33,765 nucleotides of DNA from Bacillota bacterium (lineage in GTDB: Bacteria > Bacillota > Clostridia > Christensenellales > Aristaeellaceae): positions 1 to 33,765 of the forward strand of contig CAUJDI010000004.1 in NCBI GenBank assembly GCA_963169565.1, read 5' to 3'. This document shows positions 16,036-22,975 of the stretch, in pieces (position 1 is the first letter of the stretch; each line of letters starts with the position of its first letter). Below the pieces are notes generated by a model that ran no database searches, was not told the origin of the DNA, and saw only the letters and a program-made list of their open reading frames with translations. The translations under genes and the position numbers were made by a program.

Positions 16036-17049
16036 TTATGCTTTTTGAAAGGCCGCCGGCTGTGCCAGGGTGATCCCGTCGATCTTCCTCAGTTCCTCTT
16101 CGCTGAAGGGCGCGCCGTCCTGCGCCCTGGCGCAGTCCCTGATCTGGGTGAGCCGGCTGGCCCCGATGATGACGGACGCTGTGACCGGGCTGTTGTGGAG
16201 CCAGCTGATCGCCATCTGCGCCAGGGTCTGACCTCTGGCCATGGCGACGGCGTTGAGCGCTTTGATCTTGTCCAGCAGGGCCGGGGTGATCTGCTCCTTT
16301 TTCAGGAAGACGCTTCCGCCCGCCGCCCGGGAATCCTCGGGGATCCCGTTCAGGTAGCGGTCGGTCAGCAGCCCCTGCGCCAGCGGGGAGAAGGGGATCG
16401 CGCCGATGCCTTTCTTCCCAAGCACTTTGTACAGACCGCCCTCCGGCCCCCGGTCGAACAGGTTGTAGCGGGGCTGATGGAGCAGGCAGTGGATCCCCAT
16501 GCTTTCCAGCAGGTCCGCAGCCTTTTCCGCTTGCTCCGGAGGATAGTTGGAGATCGCCGCGTACAGCGCCTTCCCGCTCTTCACCGCCTGCGCCAGCGCG
16601 CCCATCGTCTCCTCCAGCGGCGTGTCCGGGTCCGGGCGGTGGGAGTAGAAGATGTCCACGTAGGAAAGCCCCATGCGTTTGAGGCTTGCGTCCAGGCTGG
16701 CCAGGAGGTACTTGCGGCTGCCCCACTCACCGTAGGGCCCCTCCCACATCAGGTAGCCCGCCTTGGTGGAGATGATCATCTCGTCCCGGTGCGGGGCCAG
16801 GTCCTGTCTGAGGATCCGACCGAAGGTCTCCTCCGCCGTGCCGGGGGGAGGGCCGTAGTTGTTGGCCAGGTCAAAGTGCGTGATGCCCAGGTCAAAGGCG
16901 CCCAGCACCATCTCCCGGCTGTTCTCATAGGGGAAGAGGCCGCCGAAGTTATGCCACAGCCCCAGGGACACGTAGGGCAGCTTCAGCCCGCTCCTGCCCG
17001 CCCGTTTGTACAGCATCGTCCCATAGCGTTTCCCGTCTGCCTTATACAT
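16036..17049 (-). CDS. Aldo-keto reductase, L-glyceraldehyde-3-phosphate reductase type (YghZ-like)
   Basis: 337 aa cytoplasmic NADPH-dependent reductase. Catalytic tetrad: D60 and Y65 (FDLANNYG), K96 (ISTKAGY) and H137 (FYSHRPD). The run GPPPGTAEETFGRILR and the WGSRKYLLASLDASLKRMGL block are those of the YghZ/GprA group, which acts on L-glyceraldehyde 3-phosphate and methylglyoxal. The C-terminal IIGASRLTQIRD motif binds the cofactor phosphate. The ATG at 17049 follows GGAGG; a longer frame upstream runs through the promoter and is not used. It is the first gene of a minus-strand group with the GyrI/zinc-ribbon protein and is divergent from exonuclease III. Confidence 0.92.
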   Translation of the reverse strand: MYKADGKRYGTMLYKRAGRSGLKLPYVSLGLWHNFGGLFPYENSREMVLGAFDLGITHFDLANNYGPPPGTAEETFGRILRQDLAPHRDEMIISTKAGYLMWEGPYGEWGSRKYLLASLDASLKRMGLSYVDIFYSHRPDPDTPLEETMGALAQAVKSGKALYAAISNYPPEQAEKAADLLESMGIHCLLHQPRYNLFDRGPEGGLYKVLGKKGIGAIPFSPLAQGLLTDRYLNGIPEDSRAAGGSVFLKKEQITPALLDKIKALNAVAMARGQTLAQMAISWLHNSPVTASVIIGASRLTQIRDCARAQDGAPFSEEELRKIDGITLAQPAAFQKA

Positions 17050-17095
17050 CTGTCCTCCATTGCGGCCGCCTGATCGAAAGAAAGGCCGCTTCCCC

Positions 17096-17127
17096 TTGAT
17101 TATACCCCCGGCCGGGGTATACTTCAA
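17096..17127. promoter_or_regulatory. Overlapping divergent promoters around a palindrome (reductase / exonuclease III)
   Basis: Minus strand: TTGAAG (complement of 17122-17127), 17 bp, TATAAT (complement of 17099-17104) for the aldo-keto reductase. Plus strand: TTGATT (17096-17101), 16 bp, TATACT (17118-17123) for exonuclease III. Both spacers are filled by the inverted repeat TATACCCC-CGGCC-GGGGTATA (17101-17121). The two promoters face each other over the same 32 bp, so they probably compete, and one protein bound to the palindrome would affect both. Confidence 0.7.
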
Positions 17128-17161
17128 CAAACGGCGATTGCCTGAATGAATGGAGAACGGC

Positions 17162-17914
17162 ATGAAATTTGTCTCATGGAACGTCAACGGCTTCCGGGCC
17201 GTGCTGGGGAAAGGCTTCGACGAGGCCTTCATCGCGCAGGACGCGGATTTTTTCTGCCTGCAGGAGACCAAGATGCAGCCCGGCCAGGCCGAGTACGACC
17301 CGCCGGGCTATGAGGATTTCTGGCATTCCGCTGAAAGGAAGGGATATTCCGGCACCGCCGTGTTCGCCCGGCATCAGCCCTTGAAGGTGGAGTTCGGCAT
17401 CGGGGGGACGCATTTTGACGAAGGCCGGGTGATGACACTGGAGTACCCGGACTTTTTCCTGGTCAACGCCTACGTGCCCAACGCGCAGCCTGAACTGGCG
17501 CGGCTCCCCTATCGGATGGATTTTGAGGACGCGATGCGCGGCCACCTTGTGGCGCTGGACCGGCAGAAACCTGTCGTCTACTGCGGCGACCTGAACGTCG
17601 CCCACCAGGAGATCGACCTGAAATACCCGCGGCAGAACCGTGGCCAGCCCGGCTTCTCCGATGAGGAGCGCGAAAAGATGACCCGGTTGCTGGCGTCGGG
17701 CTTCACCGACAGCTTCCGCCATCTATACCCCGACAGGGCGGAGGCCTATACCTGGTGGAGCTACCGCAGCAACGCCCGCGCCAGCAACGCCGGCTGGAGG
17801 ATCGACTACTTCATCGTCTCTGACCGCATCGCTGACAGGATCAGGGAAGCCGGGATTCAAAACCAGGTTTTCGGCTCCGATCACTGCCCGGTGACGCTGG
17901 AGATCGACATCTGA
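17162..17914 (+). CDS. Exodeoxyribonuclease III (AP endonuclease family)
   Basis: 250 aa. Endonuclease/exonuclease/phosphatase fold with the ExoIII set: N7 (SWNVNG), E35 (LQETKM), AYVPNA, GDLNVAHQEIDL (catalytic Asp and Asn), WRIDYF and the terminal SDHCPV histidine. These enzymes cut at abasic sites and trim 3' ends during base-excision repair. The ATG at 17162 follows GGAGAACGG; another ATG 12 bp upstream is in frame but overlaps this site. The length is typical of the family. It is divergent from the aldo-keto reductase and is followed by a strong terminator. Confidence 0.95.
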   Translation: MKFVSWNVNGFRAVLGKGFDEAFIAQDADFFCLQETKMQPGQAEYDPPGYEDFWHSAERKGYSGTAVFARHQPLKVEFGIGGTHFDEGRVMTLEYPDFFLVNAYVPNAQPELARLPYRMDFEDAMRGHLVALDRQKPVVYCGDLNVAHQEIDLKYPRQNRGQPGFSDEEREKMTRLLASGFTDSFRHLYPDRAEAYTWWSYRSNARASNAGWRIDYFIVSDRIADRIREAGIQNQVFGSDHCPVTLEIDI

Positions 17915-17964
17915 CCTGGGATGAGGGTTTTACTCTGCGGTATGTTTCCTTGAATTGGGTACTC

Positions 17965-17990
17965 AAAGCGGCGGTTGACGCCGCTTTTTT
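17965..17990 (+). terminator. Rho-independent terminator after exonuclease III
   Basis: AAAGCGGCG (17965-17973) pairs with CGCCGCTTT (17979-17987), loop GTTGA, with six Ts (17985-17990). It lies between convergent genes. Confidence 0.92.
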
Positions 17991-17999
17991 CCACTTTGT

Positions 18000-18791
18000 C
18001 TAGTATTGCTGCTTCTTCAGGAACAGCCGGAAGGCGGCGGTGTAAAGCAGCAGGCTGTACACTGCGCCGATGAGCAGGTACAGCCCGAAGCCCAGGTTGC
18101 TGGGGTCGCTTTCCTTCAGCAGAACCATGGCGAGGCCTTTGGCGGCCCAGAAGTTGGGGAACACGCCCAGGATGTACTGCCGGGCGCCCTGAAAGGCCGG
18201 CAGGACCAGCAGCAGGGGGATGAAGATCAGCAGGCCGGAGCCCTTGATCCAGGCAAAGCCTTCCACCTTGTTCCTGGCGATCCCGCCCATCAGCAGCGCC
18301 AGCACCGGCGCCAGGAGGCCGGAGGACAGGCTGTAGAATAGGATCTGCGGCGTGCTGACCCGGTCAAGCAGCCGCTCACCCATCATCGTATAGGCGTCCG
18401 CGGCCAGCCATTTGGTGCCCTGGAGCACCAGGAACACGCTCAGGACGGACAGGAGCAGCACGTAGGACATCTTGAAGAGGAGATAGCCGGACAGGCCCAG
18501 GGGCGTCGCCGCGATGGTGTGCAGGGTGTGCTCGTCCTTGTGGTCCAGCAGCTGGAAGGTGGCCATCGAGCCGGCCATGATCCCGCCGAAGGCGGAGATG
18601 AACAGCACCATCAGCAGGGAAACAGTCCGGGCGGCGAAGGCCTCCATCGGGGGAAGGCCCTGGATCACGCGGGGAAACACAAAGCAGGACAGGGCCAGCA
18701 GCAGCACCGGGAAAGCGAGCATCATCAGCGTCATGGGGTCGCGCAGGATGCCCTTGAGCTCATATCGCAGGAGCTTACCGTATTTGTTCAT
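18000..18791 (-). CDS. ABC-2 type transporter permease
   Basis: 263 aa membrane protein, last gene of the TetR-ABC operon. An N-terminal cytoplasmic segment (LLRYELKGILRDPMTL) is followed by six hydrophobic helices, the usual ABC-2 layout. The basic end LFLKKQQY is cytoplasmic. The ATG at 18791 lies 5 bp after the previous permease stop; a longer frame upstream would overlap that gene and is rejected. It should form a heterodimer with the permease at 18797-19516 and export a substrate that cannot be read from the sequence. Confidence 0.85.
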   Translation of the reverse strand: MNKYGKLLRYELKGILRDPMTLMMLAFPVLLLALSCFVFPRVIQGLPPMEAFAARTVSLLMVLFISAFGGIMAGSMATFQLLDHKDEHTLHTIAATPLGLSGYLLFKMSYVLLLSVLSVFLVLQGTKWLAADAYTMMGERLLDRVSTPQILFYSLSSGLLAPVLALLMGGIARNKVEGFAWIKGSGLLIFIPLLLVLPAFQGARQYILGVFPNFWAAKGLAMVLLKESDPSNLGFGLYLLIGAVYSLLLYTAAFRLFLKKQQY

Positions 18792-18796
18792 AAGCC

Positions 18797-19516
18797 TTAC
18801 TCCACGCAGGCATGGCGCCTGAACAGCCTTAGCACGGGGAAACGGTAGAGGATCAGCGCGATCAGCGCGAGCCAGCCGGCGCCCAGCGCCGCCCGCAGGG
18901 GATCGGACACGTTGCCGGCGGCGTAGTCCAGCGCTTCCGTCGCGGCCCCGGAGGGGGAGAGCAGAGCAGTCCATGACAAGGATTCCGGGATCGCGCCGGT
19001 CAGGTCGAGAATCACCGGCAGCAAAGAGAGCAGCATGAACAGCATCACCCAGCCCAGGGTGGCGGAGAAATCCCGGCTCCTGAGCGCCAGCGCCAGGCCG
19101 ATGCCCGCGTGGGCCGCGGCGGTGAGCAGGGTGAACAGCGCCAGGAGTGGATAGTCCAAACGGATGCCGTGCAGGAAGAACAGGGCCAGGGAGAGCACCA
19201 GGGCGGAGAGCAGCCCCAGCACCGCGGCCGCCATCGCCTTGGCCAGCAGGATCATCCCGGTGGGCACCGGCAGCACCAGCATGGTCTTGACCGTTCCGTC
19301 CGTGCGCTCCAGGTGGTGGAAGGCGCCGGCGAGCAGCAGACTCATCAGCCCGGAATCGGTGTACAGCAGGAGCGACGCGAACCGCCGGGACTCCATGGCG
19401 GACAGCAGCGCGAAGAGGCCTACCCAGATCAGCGAGGTCCCCAGGGCGACCGGCAGGATCTTATAACTTGCCATCCGTTTCATTTCGCCCTTGAACAGTT
19501 TGATAAGCGCGTTCAT
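18797..19516 (-). CDS. ABC-2 type transporter permease
   Basis: 239 aa with six hydrophobic segments after a cytoplasmic start (KLFKGEMKRMASYKILP). The middle part FHHLERTDGTVKTMLVLPVP is the coupling region typical of ABC-2 permeases. Its ATG overlaps the stop of the ATPase gene by 4 bp (ATGA), so it is translationally coupled to it. It is partner to the permease at 18000-18791. Confidence 0.85.
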   Translation of the reverse strand: MNALIKLFKGEMKRMASYKILPVALGTSLIWVGLFALLSAMESRRFASLLLYTDSGLMSLLLAGAFHHLERTDGTVKTMLVLPVPTGMILLAKAMAAAVLGLLSALVLSLALFFLHGIRLDYPLLALFTLLTAAAHAGIGLALALRSRDFSATLGWVMLFMLLSLLPVILDLTGAIPESLSWTALLSPSGAATEALDYAAGNVSDPLRAALGAGWLALIALILYRFPVLRLFRRHACVE

Positions 19517-20373
19517 GCCACCTTCACCCCCGTGACCCGGATGAAGATGTCCTCCATGCTCGTCTCCCCGCTGTGCAGGGTCTCGATCTCCTTTTCTCTA
19601 AGCAGGCTGAGGAACTCCGCGTTCGCACCGATCCCCTCCATCGGGAAACTGCGGCGCTCCACCCCTCCCGCCTCGCGGTACTCGACGGTGACCATGCGGC
19701 TGCCGTAGCGCAGCTTCAGTTCCCGTGGCGTGGAGACCTCCGCCAGCTTTCCCTGCACGCAGAAGGCCACGCGGTCGCACAATTGCTCCACGTCGCTCAT
19801 CAGGTGCGTGGTGAGGAAGACCGTGCCGCCCCCCTGCCTGAACTCCGCGATCATGTCCTTGATGATCCGGGCGTTCGCCGGGTCCAGCCCGTTGGTCACC
19901 TCGTCGAGGAACAGGATGCGCGGCGCGTTGAGCATCGCGCGCACAAAGTTCAGCCGGACCTTCATCCCCTTGGAATACTCGCCGACCCGGACGTCGCGGT
20001 ACTCCCACAGGCCCACGCGGGTGAGCAGCGCCTGGACGTCCGCGCCCTTTGTGTAAAAGCCCCTGAAGAAGTTCATGTTCTCCATCGCGGTGAGTTTGGT
20101 GAAATGCACCGGCATCTCAAACCCAACGCCGATCTGCTCGTAGTAGGCCTTGCCGGTCTGGCGCAGGTCCTGCCCGAAGCACTGGATGCTGCCCCGGTAA
20201 TCCTCCAGCAGTTTGGTGAGGATCTTCTGCGTGGTGGACTTGCCCGCGCCCGAGGGGCCCAGCAGCCCGAAGATCTCGCCCTCCCTGACCTCAAAGTCCA
20301 GCCCGGCGACGGCATCCTGCTTGGCCTTCGGATAGCGGTAGGAAAGGTTTTTGACAGTGAACGCGTTTGTCAT
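19513..20373 (-). CDS. ABC transporter ATP-binding protein (drug/peptide exporter type)
   Basis: 286 aa. Walker A GPSGAGKST (39-47), Q-loop around YEQIGVGFEMPVHF, signature YSKGMKVRL (the LSGGQ equivalent of ABC-2 exporters), Walker B ILFLDEVTNGLDP (Val for the usual Pro-Thr start) and switch histidine TTHLM. A C-terminal extension of about 75 residues follows, as in CcmA/NatA-like ATPases. The ATG at 20373 follows AAAGGAG and overlaps the TetR stop by 4 bp. With the two ABC-2 permeases it makes an exporter that the upstream TetR probably controls. Confidence 0.92.
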   Translation of the reverse strand: MTNAFTVKNLSYRYPKAKQDAVAGLDFEVREGEIFGLLGPSGAGKSTTQKILTKLLEDYRGSIQCFGQDLRQTGKAYYEQIGVGFEMPVHFTKLTAMENMNFFRGFYTKGADVQALLTRVGLWEYRDVRVGEYSKGMKVRLNFVRAMLNAPRILFLDEVTNGLDPANARIIKDMIAEFRQGGGTVFLTTHLMSDVEQLCDRVAFCVQGKLAEVSTPRELKLRYGSRMVTVEYREAGGVERRSFPMEGIGANAEFLSLLREKEIETLHSGETSMEDIFIRVTGVKVA

Positions 20374-21071
20374 GGTGTGTTCTGCTCCTTTGGTTTGGAT
20401 AGCATATCGTTTGGAGGGGTTGAAGCGGTTTCGCCTGTCTCCCGGCGGGGCCCGCACAGCCCGAACTGGATCATGTCCAGCGCCAGCTCCAGCTGGTCGA
20501 AGACCTCCTGCGTGCCGGCGCTGCCGGGCAGCAGGTGGAGGTTGGAGAACAGGATGTCCAGCATGCTGCGCAAAAACTCCGGTGTGAACCGCGCGTCGAT
20601 CTGGCCCGAGCGGACGGCGCCCTCCGCCAGCGCCTCAAACATCCTGTTTTTTTCGCCGGGGAAGCAGGCCGTCAGCCGCTTGATCAGCCCCGGTTCCTCC
20701 GAAAGCACCCGGGAGGCAAGGTGATACATCCGTCTGTCCTGGAACATGAACGCCGTCATTTCCCGGCTGATGAGCTTGACGGCATGGAAAAAGTCGCCGC
20801 CCGGGCTCAGCCCCTGCATCCTTGGGAGAAAGAACTCGGACTTTATTTTAGCGATCATGTCCATCAGCGCCACGTACAACCCGAACTTGTCCCCGAAATG
20901 GTGATAGAGGCTGCCCTTGCTCATCCCAGCCCTTTTGAGGATGTCGTTGAGCGAAGCCTGGCTGAAGGATTTCTCGGAAAACTCATCCAGCGCGGCCTCG
21001 TACAGCTGGGGGAAGCGCGGCAGGGGGTTGCGGTTCCCTGTCAATTGACCAGGATCAAAGGGTCCCTTCAT
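20370..21071 (-). CDS. TetR/AcrR-family regulator
   Basis: 233 aa. The N-terminal helix-turn-helix (QASLNDILKRAGMSKGSLYH, then HFGDKFGLY) is a clear TetR family domain at about residues 36-66, followed by the helical ligand-binding region. The C-terminal third resembles the TetR members that regulate ABC exporters. The ribosome binding site is weak (GGGGAG, about 16 nt upstream of the ATG), suggesting low expression or coupling to the 41-aa gene before it. It is translated first of the exporter set and overlaps the ATPase start by 4 bp. It probably represses its own operon through the double operator at 21266-21297. Confidence 0.9.
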   Translation of the reverse strand: MKGPFDPGQLTGNRNPLPRFPQLYEAALDEFSEKSFSQASLNDILKRAGMSKGSLYHHFGDKFGLYVALMDMIAKIKSEFFLPRMQGLSPGGDFFHAVKLISREMTAFMFQDRRMYHLASRVLSEEPGLIKRLTACFPGEKNRMFEALAEGAVRSGQIDARFTPEFLRSMLDILFSNLHLLPGSAGTQEVFDQLELALDMIQFGLCGPRRETGETASTPPNDMLSKPKEQNTP

Positions 21072-21115
21072 TCCGTCTTATTTATCTCCCCGGCTGATCT
21101 TTTTGCGGGCTGCTG

Positions 21116-21241
21116 TCAATCCTCATCCTTCATTGGGGGACCCTTTTTCTTTTTCCGCATCATGTTCCCCAGCACCTTCACTTTCAGGTATCCCAGCGCC
21201 AAAACGCCAAGGGCGATCAGCGCCCATGCCCACCATTCCAT
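21116..21241 (-). CDS. 41-aa single-helix membrane protein, first gene of the TetR-ABC operon
   Basis: The protein begins MEWWAWALIALGVLALGYL and has one membrane helix followed by a strongly basic tail (MMRKKKKGPP, then MKDED). An AAGGAGG site lies 8 nt before the ATG at 21241, better than that of TetR. The gene sits between the operator-promoter and tetR (44 bp before it), so it is made under the same control. The sequence gives no family; it could assist the exporter or act on the regulator. A longer frame upstream runs through the operator and is rejected. Confidence 0.7.
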   Translation of the reverse strand: MEWWAWALIALGVLALGYLKVKVLGNMMRKKKKGPPMKDED

Positions 21242-21265
21242 CGCGGCAGCCTCCTTCCAAATGGG

Positions 21266-21325
21266 TTGGACCGAGCGGTCTAAACCGGTTGGTCCAATTA
21301 TGGCAAGGCAGGAGTGCTCTGTCAA
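21266..21325 (-). promoter_or_regulatory. Promoter with two overlapping TetR-type operators
   Basis: Minus strand: TTGACA (complement of 21320-21325, perfect), 17 bp, CATAAT (complement of 21297-21302). Just downstream lie two copies of one 18-bp site in opposite orientation: TTGGACCGAGCGGTCTAA (21266-21283) and TTGGACCAACCGGTTTAG (complement of 21280-21297), matching at 14 of 18 positions. The first contains the palindrome GACCG-AG-CGGTC. The pair covers the expected start of transcription, the place for TetR repression. Confidence 0.8.
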
Positions 21326-21381
21326 GGGGGTTCTCAATAAAAATATACCGCGCGTTGGGAAATAAGCATTATATGAATAAA

Positions 21382-21402
21382 ACCAGCGCTTTGCTGGTCT
21401 TT
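21382..21402 (-). terminator. Probable terminator of the acetyltransferase remnant
   Basis: ACCAGC (21382-21387) and GCTGGT (21393-21398) form a 6-bp stem. On the minus strand it is followed by TTTTATT. Modest but suitably placed 35 bp beyond the stop codon. Confidence 0.5.
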
Positions 21403-21433
21403 CACTCGTAAGAAAAGGGCGGCATACTTGGAT

Positions 21434-21964
21434 TTACAGGGTGATCCAATACCGCCTTGTCGTGACAACACCTCTTTGTAGGCGGTTGACCACCTTGTTC
21501 TGCAGGACCCCGCCGTTGTGTTCGATCACCTTGATGGAACCGATGTTGTCATCATCACAGGTGATCAGAACCTGATTCAACCCCATCTCTTCCCTGCAGA
21601 ACCGCAGGACCATGGCCAGCATTTTTGTTCCGTATCCCTTCCGGGACTAGGACCAGCGGACCTCATAGCCAATGTGGCCGCCATATTGAAGAAGGGCGGG
21701 CGTCAGGCGATGCCTGATGCCGGTTTCGCCAATGAAACGGTCCTGATCGATCAGCCAGAGCGTTGTCGCCCGGACATATCCCGGCTTCAGGTCGATTCCG
21801 TGTTCCTCATTGTAGGCTGTTTCAATGACCTCCGCCGGGTCCCTGAAGATCTGCTCCGCGCCGGGTCTGTGGACAGCGTCCTCCTCCACCGCTTCCGCGT
21901 AGGAGGCAAGGTATTTTTCCGTCGGACGGATCAGCAGCATATCCGCACCATGACTAAACTCCAA
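21434..21964 (-). pseudogene. GNAT acetyltransferase interrupted by an in-frame amber codon
   Basis: Two in-frame pieces belong together. The first (from TTG 21964 or ATG 21940 to 21650) has the early GNAT part: MLLIRPTEKYLASYAEAVEE, then TLWLIDQDRFIGETGIRH and GGHIGYEVRWS. A TAG (complement of 21647-21649) follows. The second continues SRKGYGTKMLAMVLRFCREE, MGLNQVLITCDDDNIGSIKV and IEHNGGVLQNKV, the acetyl-CoA binding half. In intact relatives a single residue stands where the TAG is (for example RPSERRKGY), so the break is one substitution with no frameshift. It is either a recent pseudogene or an amber read through at low level. The surrounding DNA is richer in A+T than the window in general. 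Confidence 0.8.
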
Positions 21965-22095
21965 TAATCTCTAGGTTATGATTACCAAAGAATCATCTAT
22001 CATATGTTATAGACCCATTATTATAGTTTATTTGCTTCTGGAAAATCGCCCTCACTGCCTGCCGGTGTAAAATACTAATAGTCTTTTTGTGCCTG
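21965..22095. other. AT-rich intergenic stretch
   Basis: This 131-bp stretch is clearly richer in A+T than its surroundings and contains several TATAAT-like hexamers on the minus strand (for example near 22020). A promoter for the acetyltransferase gene is likely, but no convincing -35 partner is seen. Confidence 0.4.
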
Positions 22096-22719
22096 TTATG
22101 CTTTGCGGATCGGATGTCTGAGCACCGTTTTCAATTTCCCGTTTGGTACCTTGCGCGGGTCGGAAAGGTAGATCTCATGATGGCGGCGAAAGCCGCTGAA
22201 ATCCAGAACATAGCCGCTTCGGGCGGCGAACCCGTCAAGCGCCGCCACCGTGGCCGGTTCGTCGTCATACGGACCGACGTGCATGACCTGAACGCATAAG
22301 CCCTCAGCAAAGGCATCCAGTTTTGCTAAAGATGTGTCAAGATCCGGTTTTTTCTTTTTGAGGGCTGCTTTTACGCCTTCAAAAATCTCCGCTGTGACGA
22401 AATCCGGTTGCCGGATCATCATCGTCCACATAAACTTGCCCTTGTCATGGATGGCCGCTCCGCCGCCCCTGAAATCATCGTCCACGCTCCAGAGGCCTTC
22501 AAGCGGCGCGACAACGTAATCAAGGATGGACTTGCTGCTCATTTTGATGGCGTAGGAAAGCCCGTACAGCAGTTCGACCGCGGCGGCGTATTCCGCGCCT
22601 GTATTCGGATCACCCCTGCCATTTACAGTGATGAACGTCATATGCGGCACGTCGATTACAGACGGCGCGGTCTTTGGCAAATAGAGATCCTTCTGCGTTT
22701 TCTTAAAGTCGGCCGTCAT
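22096..22719 (-). CDS. GyrI-like small-molecule-binding protein
   Basis: 207 aa, stand-alone GyrI-like domain protein: DLYLPKTAPSVIDVPHMTF, VNGRGDPNTGAEYA, LLYGLSYAIKM, then VAPLEGLWSVDD, MWTMMIRQPDFV, CVQVMHVGPYDDE and HHEIYLSDPRKV. The pattern YLPKTxPSxIDVP and DPN matches a widespread Firmicutes family in the GyrI/AraC-effector superfamily, which binds hydrophobic or cationic drugs; some members hydrolyse cyclopropanone-like toxins. No DNA-binding domain is present. The ATG at 22719 lies inside the end of the 65-aa gene (17-bp overlap), so the two are expressed together. Confidence 0.82.
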   Translation of the reverse strand: MTADFKKTQKDLYLPKTAPSVIDVPHMTFITVNGRGDPNTGAEYAAAVELLYGLSYAIKMSSKSILDYVVAPLEGLWSVDDDFRGGGAAIHDKGKFMWTMMIRQPDFVTAEIFEGVKAALKKKKPDLDTSLAKLDAFAEGLCVQVMHVGPYDDEPATVAALDGFAARSGYVLDFSGFRRHHEIYLSDPRKVPNGKLKTVLRHPIRKA

Positions 22720-22900
22720 GGTCCCGCATCTCCTTCCCGATCAGCGGCAGCGCGATCCGCAGCGCGCTGACCCGCCTGTCGTTCAGCGTCTTCTGTGAGG
22801 GCTGCAGCCTTCCGCTCTCCTGCATCTTCTCACATTTGCGCAGCGTGGAAAGAAGGGTGGTCTTTGCCTCTTCCAGTTCCTGCCTTGCGTAGAAGCTCAT
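22703..22900 (-). CDS. 65-aa conserved helical protein paired with the GyrI-like protein
   Basis: The sequence begins MSFYARQELEEAKTTLLSTL and continues RKCEKMQESGRLQPSQ, TLNDRRVSALRIALPLI. It is two amphipathic helices and I recall similar short proteins of the 'ELxEAxxALLSTLxKCEK' pattern beside GyrI-like genes in Firmicutes. The ATG at 22900 follows GGGGAAA. No function is known to me. The overlap with the downstream GyrI-like gene implies a working unit. Confidence 0.7.
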   Translation of the reverse strand: MSFYARQELEEAKTTLLSTLRKCEKMQESGRLQPSQKTLNDRRVSALRIALPLIGKEMRDHDGRL

Positions 22901-22975
22901 GTGCTTTCCCCGTTTTTAACTCTTGCTTTACAGCCTGAATGCGGTGCGTCTTGTATGGAACATGCCGGATCCTGC

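Noticed and set aside
15463-17073. 536-codon open frame on the plus strand
   Set aside because: It lies opposite the aldo-keto reductase and GyrI/zinc-ribbon genes, has an Arg/Pro/Gly/Gln-rich composition typical of the reverse frame of GC-rich genes, and shows no domain.
21647-21649. Amber codon as a pyrrolysine site
   Set aside because: The acetyltransferase family has no pyrrolysine members and no insertion structure is evident; a nonsense change is simpler.
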